A stretch of 64,000 nt of DNA from contig CAIMEA010000031.1 of the NCBI GenBank assembly GCA_903839845.1, positions 1 to 64,000 on the forward strand, read 5' to 3'. This DNA comes from an uncultured Hyphomicrobiales bacterium (GTDB taxonomy: Bacteria; Pseudomonadota; Alphaproteobacteria; Rhizobiales; Xanthobacteraceae). The position numbers were made by a program, and so were the translations under genes. The notes below the pieces were generated by a model, which was not told the DNA's origin, ran no database searches, and saw nothing but the letters and a program-made list of their open reading frames with translations. Positions 52,623 through 62,341 of this stretch are shown one piece after another. The first letter of the stretch is position 1. Each line of letters opens with the position of its first letter.

Positions 52623-53285
52623 TTACTCCGCCGCGTCCGCTTCGCCGGAGGCAATGCGCTCGATGGCCTGCGCCAGATATTCCGGCGACTGCGCGCCCGA
52701 CACCGCGAATTTGCCGGCGAAAATAAAGCAGGGCACGCCTTCGATGCCGGCCTGCTTGGCCTCTTGCGCTTCCTGCTCGATCGCCTCGACGTCCTGATCG
52801 CTGGCGAGCGCGGCGGTCACGTCGTCGCGGTCGAGACCGACGTCGACGGCTGCCTCGATCAGCACCGCGCGGTTGGTCAGATCGGCGCCTTCGGTGAAAT
52901 AGAGGTCCATCAGCCGCTGTTTCATCTGCGGCGACTTGCCGATGCCGCCGGCCCAGCGGATCAGCCGGTGGCAGTCGAGCGTGTTCGGCTGGCTCTTCAT
53001 TTTCTCGGAGGCGTAAACCAGGCCTTCTTCGGCCGCGGCCGCCTTTACGCGCGTGGCGATACCGTTGTAGCGCTCGGGCGAGCCGAATTTGGTGGTGAGA
53101 TACTGCTCGCGGGACATGCCCTCGCGCGGAATCCAGTCATTGAGGAAATAGGGGCGGTAGTGCACCTCGACGGCGATGTCCGGTTTCAGCGCCAAGGCCG
53201 CTTCCAGCCGGTGTTTGCCGATGAAGCACCACGGGCAGACCACGTCGGAAACGACGTCGATACGGACGGGCTGGTTCTGGGACAT
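52623..53285 (-). CDS. DsbA family oxidoreductase (FrnE-like)
   Basis: RIDVVSDVVCPWCFIGKHRLEAAL...; CPWC active site; GVEGVPCFIF-like GIEGVPCFIFAGKFAVSGAQ. Confidence 0.95.
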   Translation of the reverse strand: MSQNQPVRIDVVSDVVCPWCFIGKHRLEAALALKPDIAVEVHYRPYFLNDWIPREGMSREQYLTTKFGSPERYNGIATRVKAAAAEEGLVYASEKMKSQPNTLDCHRLIRWAGGIGKSPQMKQRLMDLYFTEGADLTNRAVLIEAAVDVGLDRDDVTAALASDQDVEAIEQEAQEAKQAGIEGVPCFIFAGKFAVSGAQSPEYLAQAIERIASGEADAAE

Positions 53286-53324
53286 GGGTCATCGCTCCTG
53301 TTCGGAGCTAACCTAATATCGGGA

Positions 53325-54590
53325 TCACTCCGCCGCAACCATGCGGCTGCCGGTGACGCGCTGCATCAGGCTGTCGAGCGTATCGTCGTTTTTCTGCGAG
53401 GCCAGCGTGACATTGGCGGTGATCGGCTCCGCGTCACCGTTCGGCGAGGTCATCGCCGTCTTGATGGCGGCGGCGATGCGGCGGGCGACGACATGGGCGG
53501 CGCGCAAATCCGTCTGCGTGAAGGCGATCAGGATCGCGCCGTCGTCGTCGCGGCAGGCGAAGTCGATGTTGCGGATTAGCCGCGTCACCGCGCGCGCGCC
53601 GTCGAGGCGGGTGCGGGCATCCAGCGCGCCGTCGAACGAATAACGGGCGATCGAGAGGGCCTGACTGCGGTCGGCGGCTTCGGCGACCGAGCGGGTCAAT
53701 TCGTGCCAGAATGAATCGCGCGTCAGCAGGCCGGTATCCGGATCGAAAACGCCGTCGGCATCGAGCGATTTGAGCATGCGCTTGAGGCGCGATTCAAAGG
53801 CGCGCAGGCGGATCAGCGGTATCATGCGCGACACCAGCCGCGACGGCTCGCCGCCGACATGATCGATATTCGGCAGCAGATTGGAAAAGTCGGCCGGCGC
53901 CTCGCCGATCACGGCGATGGGGATTTCGTGAAACCGGCTGTCCTGCGCCAGCACGGTCAGGAAGGCCTCGACCATGCGCGGCGAAAAACCGTCGCCGATG
54001 ACAATGCCGTCGATATCGCGTTCGTTGAGATGCCGGGCGGCGGCCTCGACGCTGAGCGCGCCGACCATCTTGGCCTGCTCGCCCATGGCGACGCTGAGCG
54101 CGGGATAAAGGGGGCCGCGCCCGGCGACCAACACCGTTGCGTCGTCGAGCGCGTCCCCAACCGGCAGCAAGGGCATCTTGCCGCCATGCGAAGCGAATAT
54201 TTCGATGCGCCGCAGCACCGTCGTATGCAGCGCGCGCACGCGCATCGCCGATTGCAGACGCTTGATCACATGCGCCATGGGCATGCTGGCGTCCGTGGTC
54301 AATGCGAGAGGGATCGCGGCATCGTGCTCGTCATCGGCGAAGGCGATGGTCGGCACGATCGGACCGGATGCGGTCGCGATCTGCAGGCACAGCATGCGCG
54401 AGGAGGATTCGTTAACCGGCGGACCGGGCTCGGCGATGATCACGGCGGACGGTTTGACCGACACGAAGGCAGTCGGCGCGTCGGCCCATTTGGTTTCGAC
54501 GATGGGGAAAGCCCCGGCATCGCCAAGCGCTTCAACCAGGGCGGTCGCCGGACTCTCGGCAACCACGATCAATGGACCTTGAAGCGACAT
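53325..54590 (-). CDS. PleD-like protein: two degenerate receiver-like domains plus degenerate GGDEF domain
   Basis: FDPDTGLLTRDSFWHELTR...LIRNIDFACRDDDGAILIAFTQTDLRAAHVVARRIAAAI has GGDEF-fold landmarks, but RDDDG replaces GG(D/E)EF. Confidence 0.75.
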   Translation of the reverse strand: MSLQGPLIVVAESPATALVEALGDAGAFPIVETKWADAPTAFVSVKPSAVIIAEPGPPVNESSSRMLCLQIATASGPIVPTIAFADDEHDAAIPLALTTDASMPMAHVIKRLQSAMRVRALHTTVLRRIEIFASHGGKMPLLPVGDALDDATVLVAGRGPLYPALSVAMGEQAKMVGALSVEAAARHLNERDIDGIVIGDGFSPRMVEAFLTVLAQDSRFHEIPIAVIGEAPADFSNLLPNIDHVGGEPSRLVSRMIPLIRLRAFESRLKRMLKSLDADGVFDPDTGLLTRDSFWHELTRSVAEAADRSQALSIARYSFDGALDARTRLDGARAVTRLIRNIDFACRDDDGAILIAFTQTDLRAAHVVARRIAAAIKTAMTSPNGDAEPITANVTLASQKNDDTLDSLMQRVTGSRMVAAE

Positions 54591-54708
54591 GGGGCGCACG
54601 CAGGGTTACTAAAATACAGCCTGAAGCGTAGCGCCGGCGTGTTAATACCCCGTCAACGACAATTGGAAATGCGCGGCGATTGACGAATATCGGCGCGGCT
54701 CAGGCGGC

Positions 54709-56247
54709 TCAGGCGGCGCGGGCGCCGGCGGGCCGGCGAAACGCCGCGGCAATCAGCGGGTTGGCGCCGTTTGCCAGCAGCGCCGCATGGACGCGGGCGC
54801 TGTCGGGGGCGCTGCCGGCCAGATGCTGCGCCAAAAGTCCGCCGGGCAGCGCCAGCAAAGTGGCAGCCGGATCGACCTTTGCCACCTGGGCTTCGATCTC
54901 GGCGGCAAGGAAGCGATAGCCGCCAATGGCGGTGATGCCGCCGGGGGGGCCGGTCACGGTCAGGGTTTGCGCCGTGGCATCGAGGCGGCAGGTGAAACCG
55001 GTGTCGACAAAGCCGGCATCGTCCGGCGTCAGCGTCGCGCCCGGACCGAATTCGGCGCCGGGCGGATAAGCGTGCGCCGGCACCATGGCGCCGCGCAACG
55101 CTAGTGTGCCGCGCTTGCCGCGCCTGGCTTCGATACCGGCGCCGGCGATGTGCCGCGCGCCAATCGCGCCGAGCGGAATGTCCGCCGGCAGACCGTCGGC
55201 GGTGCGATGCGACGCGATCAAACCGATTTCGCCGAAGCTTGAGAGATCGACCAATGCGCAGTCGCCGCGCCAGCCGGCGGCGTTGGCCAGCTGTTCGGGC
55301 GAGCGCCAGACCGCGAGGATGGTGGTGTTGATGCCGGTGAAATAGCCGGCGGTCGCAAACGGTGTCAGTACCGGCCCCGGCAGCACGATCATGCCGCCGG
55401 CATGGGCGTGGCATTGCGCGGCGAAGGTGTGCGGATCGATGCCGTGATGCAGCGACAGCGTGCCGCCTTCGAGCAGCCACGGCAACATGGACGCGGCAAG
55501 GCCGGCAAAGGACGACACCGGTATCGCCGTTAGAATATTGGCGTTGCGCGCAGCGCCGGCTTCGAGAAACACCGCGGAGCCGCCGGCCATCAATTGGCTA
55601 TGGCTGCGCGCGGCGGCGACCAGTCCATCCGGCGTGACATCGAAGGTGACGATCGCGACATGATCGGCGGCGTTGCCGGCGCGGACCGGGCGCGGCGCGT
55701 TCGACGGTTGCTCGGCGGTGAAGACATCGTCGAGCGGCACAACGCCGTCGGGCAGCCCGGCGCCGAAACCGCAGATGAAGCGCACCGGGAAAAGCTCGCT
55801 CGCCACTTGCATGGCGATGGCGGCGTGATCGATCGCGCCGACATGCGACATCGTCACGATGGCCTTGGCGCCGACTTTGCTTAAAGCGGCCTTCAGATCG
55901 TGCTGACGCCACAGCAAAGGCATGGGTGCTGCGATCATGCCGGCGCGCATGACCGCGAGCAGCGTGACGATCATCTCGATCGTATTGGGAAGCTGGATCG
56001 CCACCACGCTATCGATCGGCAGGCCGAGCCGGCTCAGCTTCGACGCCAGCGCCGAAATGGCGCGATCCGCCTGTGCATAAGTCAGCCGGCGCGGCGCGCC
56101 ATCGGTGAATGTCTGGCGATTGGGCGGGTCGATCAGGGCGACCGCAGTGGACGATTGCACGCCAGCGCGGCGAAACAACTCATCGAGTGTGGCGCCGCCG
56201 GGACCTTGCATAGGGGGTGTTTGGTCCTTGTCGCCTTGCAAAATCAT
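54709..56247 (-). CDS. AMP-binding (ANL superfamily) acyl-CoA synthetase-like protein
   Basis: LTYAQADRAISALASKLSRLGLPIDSVVAIQLPNTIEMIVTLLAVMRAGMIAAPMPLLW; C-terminal ITAIGGYRFLAAEIEAQVAKVDPAA. Confidence 0.8.
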   Translation of the reverse strand: MILQGDKDQTPPMQGPGGATLDELFRRAGVQSSTAVALIDPPNRQTFTDGAPRRLTYAQADRAISALASKLSRLGLPIDSVVAIQLPNTIEMIVTLLAVMRAGMIAAPMPLLWRQHDLKAALSKVGAKAIVTMSHVGAIDHAAIAMQVASELFPVRFICGFGAGLPDGVVPLDDVFTAEQPSNAPRPVRAGNAADHVAIVTFDVTPDGLVAAARSHSQLMAGGSAVFLEAGAARNANILTAIPVSSFAGLAASMLPWLLEGGTLSLHHGIDPHTFAAQCHAHAGGMIVLPGPVLTPFATAGYFTGINTTILAVWRSPEQLANAAGWRGDCALVDLSSFGEIGLIASHRTADGLPADIPLGAIGARHIAGAGIEARRGKRGTLALRGAMVPAHAYPPGAEFGPGATLTPDDAGFVDTGFTCRLDATAQTLTVTGPPGGITAIGGYRFLAAEIEAQVAKVDPAATLLALPGGLLAQHLAGSAPDSARVHAALLANGANPLIAAAFRRPAGARAA

Positions 56248-56260
56248 GGGCGCTCAATGC

Positions 56261-58123
56261 TCACGGAGACCTGTGCCACCACGTCTCCGGCAAATAGCCA
56301 AAAAGCGAGGTCTTCAAGGGATGCTCGATTCTCGTCCAGCGCGCCACCCACTGTTTGGGCGGAAAGTAGAGGGGTACCACGTAGAACCCCGAGAGCAGCA
56401 CGCGGTCGAGCGCGCGTGTGGCGGCGACGAAATCGGCGCGGTCGGTGGCCTTGAGCATCAAGGCGATGATGGCGTCGATGGCCGGCGATTTGACGCCCAT
56501 GTAATTGCGGCTGCCGGGCTGGTCGGCGGCGGCCGAGCCCCAATAGAACATCTGCTCATTGCCGGGCGACAGCGACTGCTCCCAGCGGTAGTCCATCATG
56601 TCGAAATCGAAATTGATGCGCCGGCGCTCGAATTGGGTGGCGTCGATCGAACGCACCAGCGCGTCGATGCCGGCGCGCTTGAGGCTGCGCGTGAAGACCA
56701 GCGCGACGCGCTCCTGGTCGCGCGTGGTGCAGAGAATTTCAAAGGTGAACGGTCTGCCGCTGGCGCGATGCACCAGTTGCGTGCCGTTCAAGACATAGCC
56801 GGCCTGCGCGAACAGGTCGAAGGCGCGGCGCAAGGTGGCGCGGTCGCGGCCCGAACCATCGCTGACCGGCGGCGCCCATCGGCCCTGCAAGATGTCGTCG
56901 CGCACGACGCCGGGGAAGGGCGCCAGCAATTCCCTTTCGCGCGCGTCGGCCGGAACGCCATGGGCGGAGAGTTCGCTGGCGTCGAAATAGCTGGCGGTGC
57001 GCGCATAGAGATCGAAGAAATAATTGTGATTGATCCACTCAAAATCGAACAGGCCGAGGATCGCCTCGCGCACGCGCACATCCGCGAAGATCGGCCGGCG
57101 CGTGTTGAACACCAGACCCTGCATGCCCTTTGGCAGACCGTAGGGCAGATCCTCCTTGACGACATTGCCGTCGCGCAGCGCCGGGAAATCGTAAGCGGTC
57201 TGCCAGCGGCCCGGATCGGTTTCCAGCCGCACGTCGTAGAGACCTTTTTTAAATCCTTCGAAATGCGTGTTGCCGTCGCGGTAGTAATCGAACTTGATGG
57301 TGTCGAAATTCCACAGGCCGCGGTTGATCGGCAGATCACGGCCCCAATAATTCGGATTGCGCGTGAAGGTAACGCTCTCGCCCGGCCGCACCGCGTTGAC
57401 GCGATAGGGACCGCTGCCGAGCAGAGGCTCGAACGTCGTATCCTCGAACGTGTCGGGATTGGTCGCGTGTTTGGCCATAACCGGCATCAGCCCGAGGATC
57501 AGCGGCAGTTCGCGATCGTCGGCGCCGGCTAGATCGAAGCGGACGCCGCGCGCGCCGGACAATTCGGCTTTGGCCACCTTGATGTAATAGGTCCGGTAGT
57601 TCGGCCGGCCTTTGTCGCGCAATAATTCCCAGGAGAAAATCACATCGGCCGGCGTCACGGGTTTGCCGTCGGCAAAGCGCGCCGCCGGGTGAAGGGTGAA
57701 TGTCACATAGCTGCGCGCTTCATCGGTCTCGACGCTGTCGGCGAGCAATCCATACAGCGTGAACGGCTCGTCATAGCCGCGCGCCAGCAGACTTTCGATC
57801 GTGTAGCCGCGAATATTGGCGGCCGGTAGGCCTTTGACGATGAACGGATTGAGACTGTCGAATGTGCCGAGGACGCCTTGCGTCAGCTGGCCGCCTTTGG
57901 GCGCCGCCGTGTTGGCGTAGGTCGGGCCGGCAAAGCCGGCCGGCCAGGCCGGTTCGCCCTGCATGGCGATGGCGTGCCGGGCGACCGATGTTGCGGCCTG
58001 GGCCCGCCGGCGTCCGAAGCAGTAAACCGCGAGCAACGCACCGATCAGAACAGCGCGGCGGGACGGCTGACGCCGCGCAGCCGCCATCCTGTCCGTTAAG
58101 CCGCCCGTTAAGGGTGTGAGCAA
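56261..58123 (-). CDS. extracellular solute-binding protein, family 5 (peptide ABC transporter)
   Basis: HAIAMQGEPAWPAGFAGPTYANTAAPKGGQLTQGVLGTFDSLNPF...FTLHPAARFADGKPVTPADVIFSWELL; 5' start uncertain. Confidence 0.92.
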   Translation of the reverse strand: MLTPLTGGLTDRMAAARRQPSRRAVLIGALLAVYCFGRRRAQAATSVARHAIAMQGEPAWPAGFAGPTYANTAAPKGGQLTQGVLGTFDSLNPFIVKGLPAANIRGYTIESLLARGYDEPFTLYGLLADSVETDEARSYVTFTLHPAARFADGKPVTPADVIFSWELLRDKGRPNYRTYYIKVAKAELSGARGVRFDLAGADDRELPLILGLMPVMAKHATNPDTFEDTTFEPLLGSGPYRVNAVRPGESVTFTRNPNYWGRDLPINRGLWNFDTIKFDYYRDGNTHFEGFKKGLYDVRLETDPGRWQTAYDFPALRDGNVVKEDLPYGLPKGMQGLVFNTRRPIFADVRVREAILGLFDFEWINHNYFFDLYARTASYFDASELSAHGVPADARERELLAPFPGVVRDDILQGRWAPPVSDGSGRDRATLRRAFDLFAQAGYVLNGTQLVHRASGRPFTFEILCTTRDQERVALVFTRSLKRAGIDALVRSIDATQFERRRINFDFDMMDYRWEQSLSPGNEQMFYWGSAAADQPGSRNYMGVKSPAIDAIIALMLKATDRADFVAATRALDRVLLSGFYVVPLYFPPKQWVARWTRIEHPLKTSLFGYLPETWWHRSP

Positions 58124-58362
58124 TCGTTTGATGCGATTCGTCCCGGTTTTGTCATACGCTTATCATAGGCGCGCCGTCCTGGTGGGAATGACCGGCGAGG
58201 CGCACTTTCGTCGTATTCGTGGCTTTATTGCAGGGACAATATCGGGTATCAGGCTGCGATCGAATGTCACGCTCTCGCCGTATTTTCCCCGGAGAGAGCC
58301 GAACCGCCGTTTTGGCGCGGCCTGACGGCCGCCGACGGTTAAATACAAAGGACGTTTTGCAA

Positions 58363-59124
58363 ATGGATCATCGGATCGCATCGGCCCGGCCGTTTGGCCG
58401 CGCGCTGACCGCCGCAGTCGCAGTAGCCAGCCTTTTGGGTCTCGGCCTGCTGGCAGCGCCGTCCGCGCAGGCTCAGACACCCCCGCCGGCCGCCGCCAAG
58501 AAGCCGGCTGCTCCGGCTCCTGCCGCCAAGCCCGGCGCGGCGCCGCCGGCAGCTGCGCCTGCCGCCCCGGCGCCAGCCGCCGCCGCCGATCAGCCGCAGC
58601 TGATGTATTCGCCGTGGATGAAAATCTGCGGCAAGGGCCCGGACACCAACAACCAGCAGGTCTGCGTCATCACCAAGGATGGCCGCCTCGAAAACGGCAT
58701 GCCGGTCGCCATCGTCCAGCTGTTCGAGCCGGAAGGCGGGCAGAAAATCATGCGCGTCACCGTGCCGCTCGGCATGCAGCTCGCGCACGGCACCCGCATG
58801 ATCATCGATCAGGGTCAGCCGGTGCAGGAGCCCTACAAGATCTGTTTCCCAGTCGGTTGCATGTCGGATTACGCGCTGACCGACGACATCATCGGCAAGA
58901 TGAAGAAGGGCCAGATGCTCACCTTGCAGGCGATCAACATGCAGGGCACGCCGATCAGCCTGCCGCTGCCGCTCGGCGACTTCGCCAAGGCCTATGACGG
59001 CCCGGCGACCGATCCGAAGGTGTTTGAGGAACAGCAGCGCAAGCTGCAGGAAGAACTGCAGAAGAAGGCGGAAGAGGCGCGCAAGAAACTGGAAGCGCAG
59101 GCGCCGCCGGCTCCCGCGAAGTAA
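58363..59124 (+). CDS. invasion-associated locus B (IalB) family protein
   Basis: Signal peptide, Pro/Ala-rich linker, SPWMKICGKGPDTNNQQVCVITKDGRLENGMPVAIVQLFEPEGG...LPLGMQLAHGTRMIIDQGQ-type core. Confidence 0.9.
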   Translation: MDHRIASARPFGRALTAAVAVASLLGLGLLAAPSAQAQTPPPAAAKKPAAPAPAAKPGAAPPAAAPAAPAPAAAADQPQLMYSPWMKICGKGPDTNNQQVCVITKDGRLENGMPVAIVQLFEPEGGQKIMRVTVPLGMQLAHGTRMIIDQGQPVQEPYKICFPVGCMSDYALTDDIIGKMKKGQMLTLQAINMQGTPISLPLPLGDFAKAYDGPATDPKVFEEQQRKLQEELQKKAEEARKKLEAQAPPAPAK

Positions 59125-59150
59125 TCGGCCGTTTTATCGGATAAGCAAAA

Positions 59151-59178
59151 GGCGCGGCTTCGGCCGCGCCTTTTTTTT
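59151..59178 (+). terminator. intrinsic terminator of the IalB-family gene
   Basis: GGCGCGGCTTCGGCCGCGCC followed by TTTTTTTT. Confidence 0.93.
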
Positions 59179-59230
59179 ATTATTATGGCCATTCCGTTGG
59201 TGCTGCGCAGATCCCGGAATAAAGGCGCGA

Positions 59231-60190
59231 TTAATTCGCCTCGATCCCTGCGGCCTTGACGGCCTCGCCGGTCACTTCAACTTCCTTGCGAAAGTACGCC
59301 GCGGTTTGTTCGGGGTTTAGCGTGTCCGGTATGTAGCCGTCCCGTTGCAGGATGCCGGACACGGCCGGCGCCAGCAGCGCGGCGTGGATCGCGACATTGA
59401 GCTTGTTGACCAACTCCGGCGGCGTCTTGCCGGGCAGGAAGAACATGCCCCACGAGCCGATCGGCTCGAAGCCGGGGACGATGTCCTTGACCAGCGGCAC
59501 CGCCGGGAAGGGCGGAAACGGCTTGGTGCCGGTGAAACCGAGCGCGCGCACCGTGCCGGCCTGCAAAAGGCCGACCACCGATGGCGGCGTCACCACCATG
59601 ACTTCGACGCTACCGCTCAGCATGCCGTTCATCACTTCGGACGCACCTTTGTAAGGCACGTGTTGCATCTTGATGCCGGCCGCCTTGCTGAACAGTTCGG
59701 TGGCAAGATGCAAACCGTTGCCGACGCCGGGCGAGCCGTACAGAACGCGGTTCTTCTTGGCATGGTCGATGAACTGCTGGAGGGTTTTGATCTCGGACTT
59801 TGCGTCAACCAGGATGAACAGGCCGTCGAGAATGCCCTGCGTCGCAACCGGCTTGAGGTCCTTGAAGATGTCGAAGCCAAGCTGCTTGTAGATGTAAGGC
59901 GTCGACGCGATGGCGTTCGAAGAGAACAGAATCGTATAGCCGTCCGGTTCGGCATTGGCGACAGCGCGGGCGGCGATCGTGCCATTGGCGCCAAGCCTGT
60001 TCTCGACAAAAAACTGCTGGCCAAGGCTGGTGGACAACTGCGCGGCGACAGTGCGCGCGTGAATGTCCGGGCCGCTGCCGGCGGCGAAACCGACGATGAT
60101 GCGCACAGGATGATCGGGATATTGCTGCGCCTGCGCACTCGTTAGCGCAGCCGCCAGCATTGCGACGATAACAGTAATGACTTGCACCAT
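59231..60190 (-). CDS. tripartite tricarboxylate transporter substrate-binding protein (Bug/TctC family)
   Basis: YPDHPVRIIVGFAAGSGPDIHARTVAAQLSTSLGQQFFVENRLGANGTIAARAVANAEPDGYT. Confidence 0.93.
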   Translation of the reverse strand: MVQVITVIVAMLAAALTSAQAQQYPDHPVRIIVGFAAGSGPDIHARTVAAQLSTSLGQQFFVENRLGANGTIAARAVANAEPDGYTILFSSNAIASTPYIYKQLGFDIFKDLKPVATQGILDGLFILVDAKSEIKTLQQFIDHAKKNRVLYGSPGVGNGLHLATELFSKAAGIKMQHVPYKGASEVMNGMLSGSVEVMVVTPPSVVGLLQAGTVRALGFTGTKPFPPFPAVPLVKDIVPGFEPIGSWGMFFLPGKTPPELVNKLNVAIHAALLAPAVSGILQRDGYIPDTLNPEQTAAYFRKEVEVTGEAVKAAGIEAN

Positions 60191-60287
60191 TCAGACGTCT
60201 CCCTGTTCGGTATTATGTTTCGACGGCGAGCAATAATCAGATCGGATTCGAGGCCGGCCCTTTTCGCAGAGCCGCCCGGATGCGGCG

Positions 60288-60767
60288 TTAGCCGATAGCA
60301 GCGAGCGGCTTGCCGCCGGCTTCGACCGGCTTGCCGCTCACCAGGACGAAGGCAATGGTGCATGGCTCGGCGCCATTATTGACCCAGTTATGGATGGTGC
60401 CGCGCTGCACAAGCACGTCGCCGGCCTTGAGTGTGACGACAACGCCGTCATCAAGCTCCATATCGATCGAGCCGGAGATGACCACGGCATAGTCAATCGA
60501 GTCGGTGCGATGATTACGCGGCGTAACGCCGGGCTCATAATGCACGATGCGGAAGACTGTGCCGTTCTCGACCGTGGTCTTGAACGAGCCCTGGGTCGGA
60601 TCGTCGAAGCCATCGTTGTTGACCGGAAAACCCTTGGTCGACCACACCACGCAGGACTGTGCGCCGGGGCGGTTCGAAATGACATTTCTGGCCAATTCAT
60701 CGACTTCGACGATGGCCTTGCCCTCGGCATTGTGGCCAGTGACGACACGGCGGATTTGCAGGCTCAT
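60288..60767 (-). CDS. cupin domain-containing protein
   Basis: GTVFRIVHYEPGVTPRNHRTDSIDYAVVISGSIDMELDDGVVVTLKAGDVLVQRGTIHNWVNNG. Confidence 0.93.
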   Translation of the reverse strand: MSLQIRRVVTGHNAEGKAIVEVDELARNVISNRPGAQSCVVWSTKGFPVNNDGFDDPTQGSFKTTVENGTVFRIVHYEPGVTPRNHRTDSIDYAVVISGSIDMELDDGVVVTLKAGDVLVQRGTIHNWVNNGAEPCTIAFVLVSGKPVEAGGKPLAAIG

Positions 60768-60794
60768 CGATATCAACCTTCCTGAGAGAGATAT

Positions 60795-61661
60795 TCAAGC
60801 CGACGCTTTGGCGCGTTCGGCTTTCGTGAGAAATGCGGAAAAGATCGCGGCAAGGCGCGGCTCGGCGCCGCGCCATTCCTTGCGATCCCATTCATCCTTG
60901 AGGTTGTCGTCGGCGCGTTTCTCGACGACGTCGTCATGGAATTCGTTATTGGGAAAAAGGCTCGCCGCCTTTCGCGCGGTAACGGGCGAATGTATCACGT
61001 CATTGCCGGAGATCAGGCAGGCCGGCTGCGTGATGGCGTTGAGGTCGGCCTCGGTGGCGCCGACCAGCGGCAGCTTGGCCGCGGTGAGAAAGGCTTCGCG
61101 CCACTTGATCATGACCTTTATGAAGTCTTTGACATCCGTCTTCATCAGGACGTCACGGTTCGCCGGCCGCTGGGCAATGCATTCGGCGAAGTGCTCGGAA
61201 TTGGCCACGGCCTCCATGCCGCCGGCCTCCGCGAGCTTGATGAATGCACCGTAGTACTGCTCGGCTAGCCGGTCGACGGCTTCCTGCCCGCCGGTCAGGC
61301 GCCACAACAGCAAGCCACGCAGCGCGTCCGGATGGCGGATGGCAAACAGGATCGCGAGCCGCGCGCCGGCGGACGAGCCGCCGACATAGAGCGGCGTGGC
61401 GTTAAGCTGTTTGGCCAATTCGTAGAGGTCGTCGGCCCAGATTTCATGCTCGGAGGCCGAGCCATCGAAGGCGACACCGGATTTGCCACAGTTACGCCGG
61501 TCGTGCAGCAGGACCCGGTAGCCGAAGGCGGCGATGGTTTTTGCAAGGTCGCTCAGCTCGCCATAAGGCCGGCGGCTGCCAGGCGTCAGCGCGATGAAGG
61601 GACCGGAGGTGCCGAATATTTCGTAATTGATTGGCACGCCCCGGACCAAAGCGACTGGCAT
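60795..61661 (-). CDS. alpha/beta hydrolase
   Basis: VLLHDRRNCGKSGVAF...ATPLYVGGSSAGARLAILFAIRHPDALRGLLL; GGSSAG nucleophile elbow. Confidence 0.92.
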   Translation of the reverse strand: MPVALVRGVPINYEIFGTSGPFIALTPGSRRPYGELSDLAKTIAAFGYRVLLHDRRNCGKSGVAFDGSASEHEIWADDLYELAKQLNATPLYVGGSSAGARLAILFAIRHPDALRGLLLWRLTGGQEAVDRLAEQYYGAFIKLAEAGGMEAVANSEHFAECIAQRPANRDVLMKTDVKDFIKVMIKWREAFLTAAKLPLVGATEADLNAITQPACLISGNDVIHSPVTARKAASLFPNNEFHDDVVEKRADDNLKDEWDRKEWRGAEPRLAAIFSAFLTKAERAKASA

Positions 61662-61838
61662 GTCGAACTCCCTGTCTCTTTGTCTTTATTATCCGCGCAT
61701 CTAGCAGCAGGGAGTCACCGGCTGCAACGAATTGGAGGGTGACAAGGCGCGTGGCAGGCACGCAAAAATGCGGCCGAAAGGCTGGAGGCTTGAATGAATG
61801 GCGGCAAGGCGAGCGAGAGGACGCGCCTAAGGCCCCGA

Positions 61839-61939
61839 GAGCCTTTCCGGCTTTGATGGAATCAAAGCCGGGGCTTTCGTCATCTGATTTGTCGCGTTTT
61901 CTTCACGCGAACCGGTGCCTCTTCGCTCGAAAACGCTCC
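61839..61939. repeat. intergenic structured repeat, copy B
   Basis: GAGCCTTTCCGGCTTTGATGGAATCAAAGCCGGGGCTTTCGTCATCTGATTTGTCGCGTTTTCTTCACGCGAACCGGTGCCTCTTCGCTCGAAAACGCTCC; aligns end to end with copy A. Confidence 0.85.
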
Positions 61940-61947
61940 AGACCAGT

Positions 61948-62280
61948 TCAGTTCAACTGGCCGTTGAGCGGCTTGTAACCGATGCTGTCATCCCACTCGA
62001 ACACTTCGTCGACCTGCGGATGGCGGATCGGGGCGCCGGACGTGTCGGGCAACAGGTTCTGTTCCGACACATAGGCGATATATTCGGTTTCGGCGTTTTC
62101 CGCGAACAGGTGATAGAATGGCTGATCCTTGCGCGGCCGCACGTCGGCCGGAATCGCCTCCCACCATTCCTCGGTATTGTTGAACACCGGGTCGATATCG
62201 AAAATCACGCCGCGGAACGAGAACAGCCGGTGTTTGACCACCTGGCCGATCGTGAATTTTGCGGTGTGCGTCTTGCTCAT
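61948..62280 (-). CDS. hspQ: heat shock protein HspQ
   Basis: AKFTIGQVVKHRLFSFRGVIFDIDPVFNNTEEWWEAIPADVRPRKDQPFYHLFAENAETEYIAYVSEQNLL. Confidence 0.95.
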   Translation of the reverse strand: MSKTHTAKFTIGQVVKHRLFSFRGVIFDIDPVFNNTEEWWEAIPADVRPRKDQPFYHLFAENAETEYIAYVSEQNLLPDTSGAPIRHPQVDEVFEWDDSIGYKPLNGQLN

Positions 62281-62341
62281 GGAAAGACCAGTTAGTGCTT
62301 CGGCGCGGTATTGGCTAGTCCAAATCGCAGCGGAACTTGCC

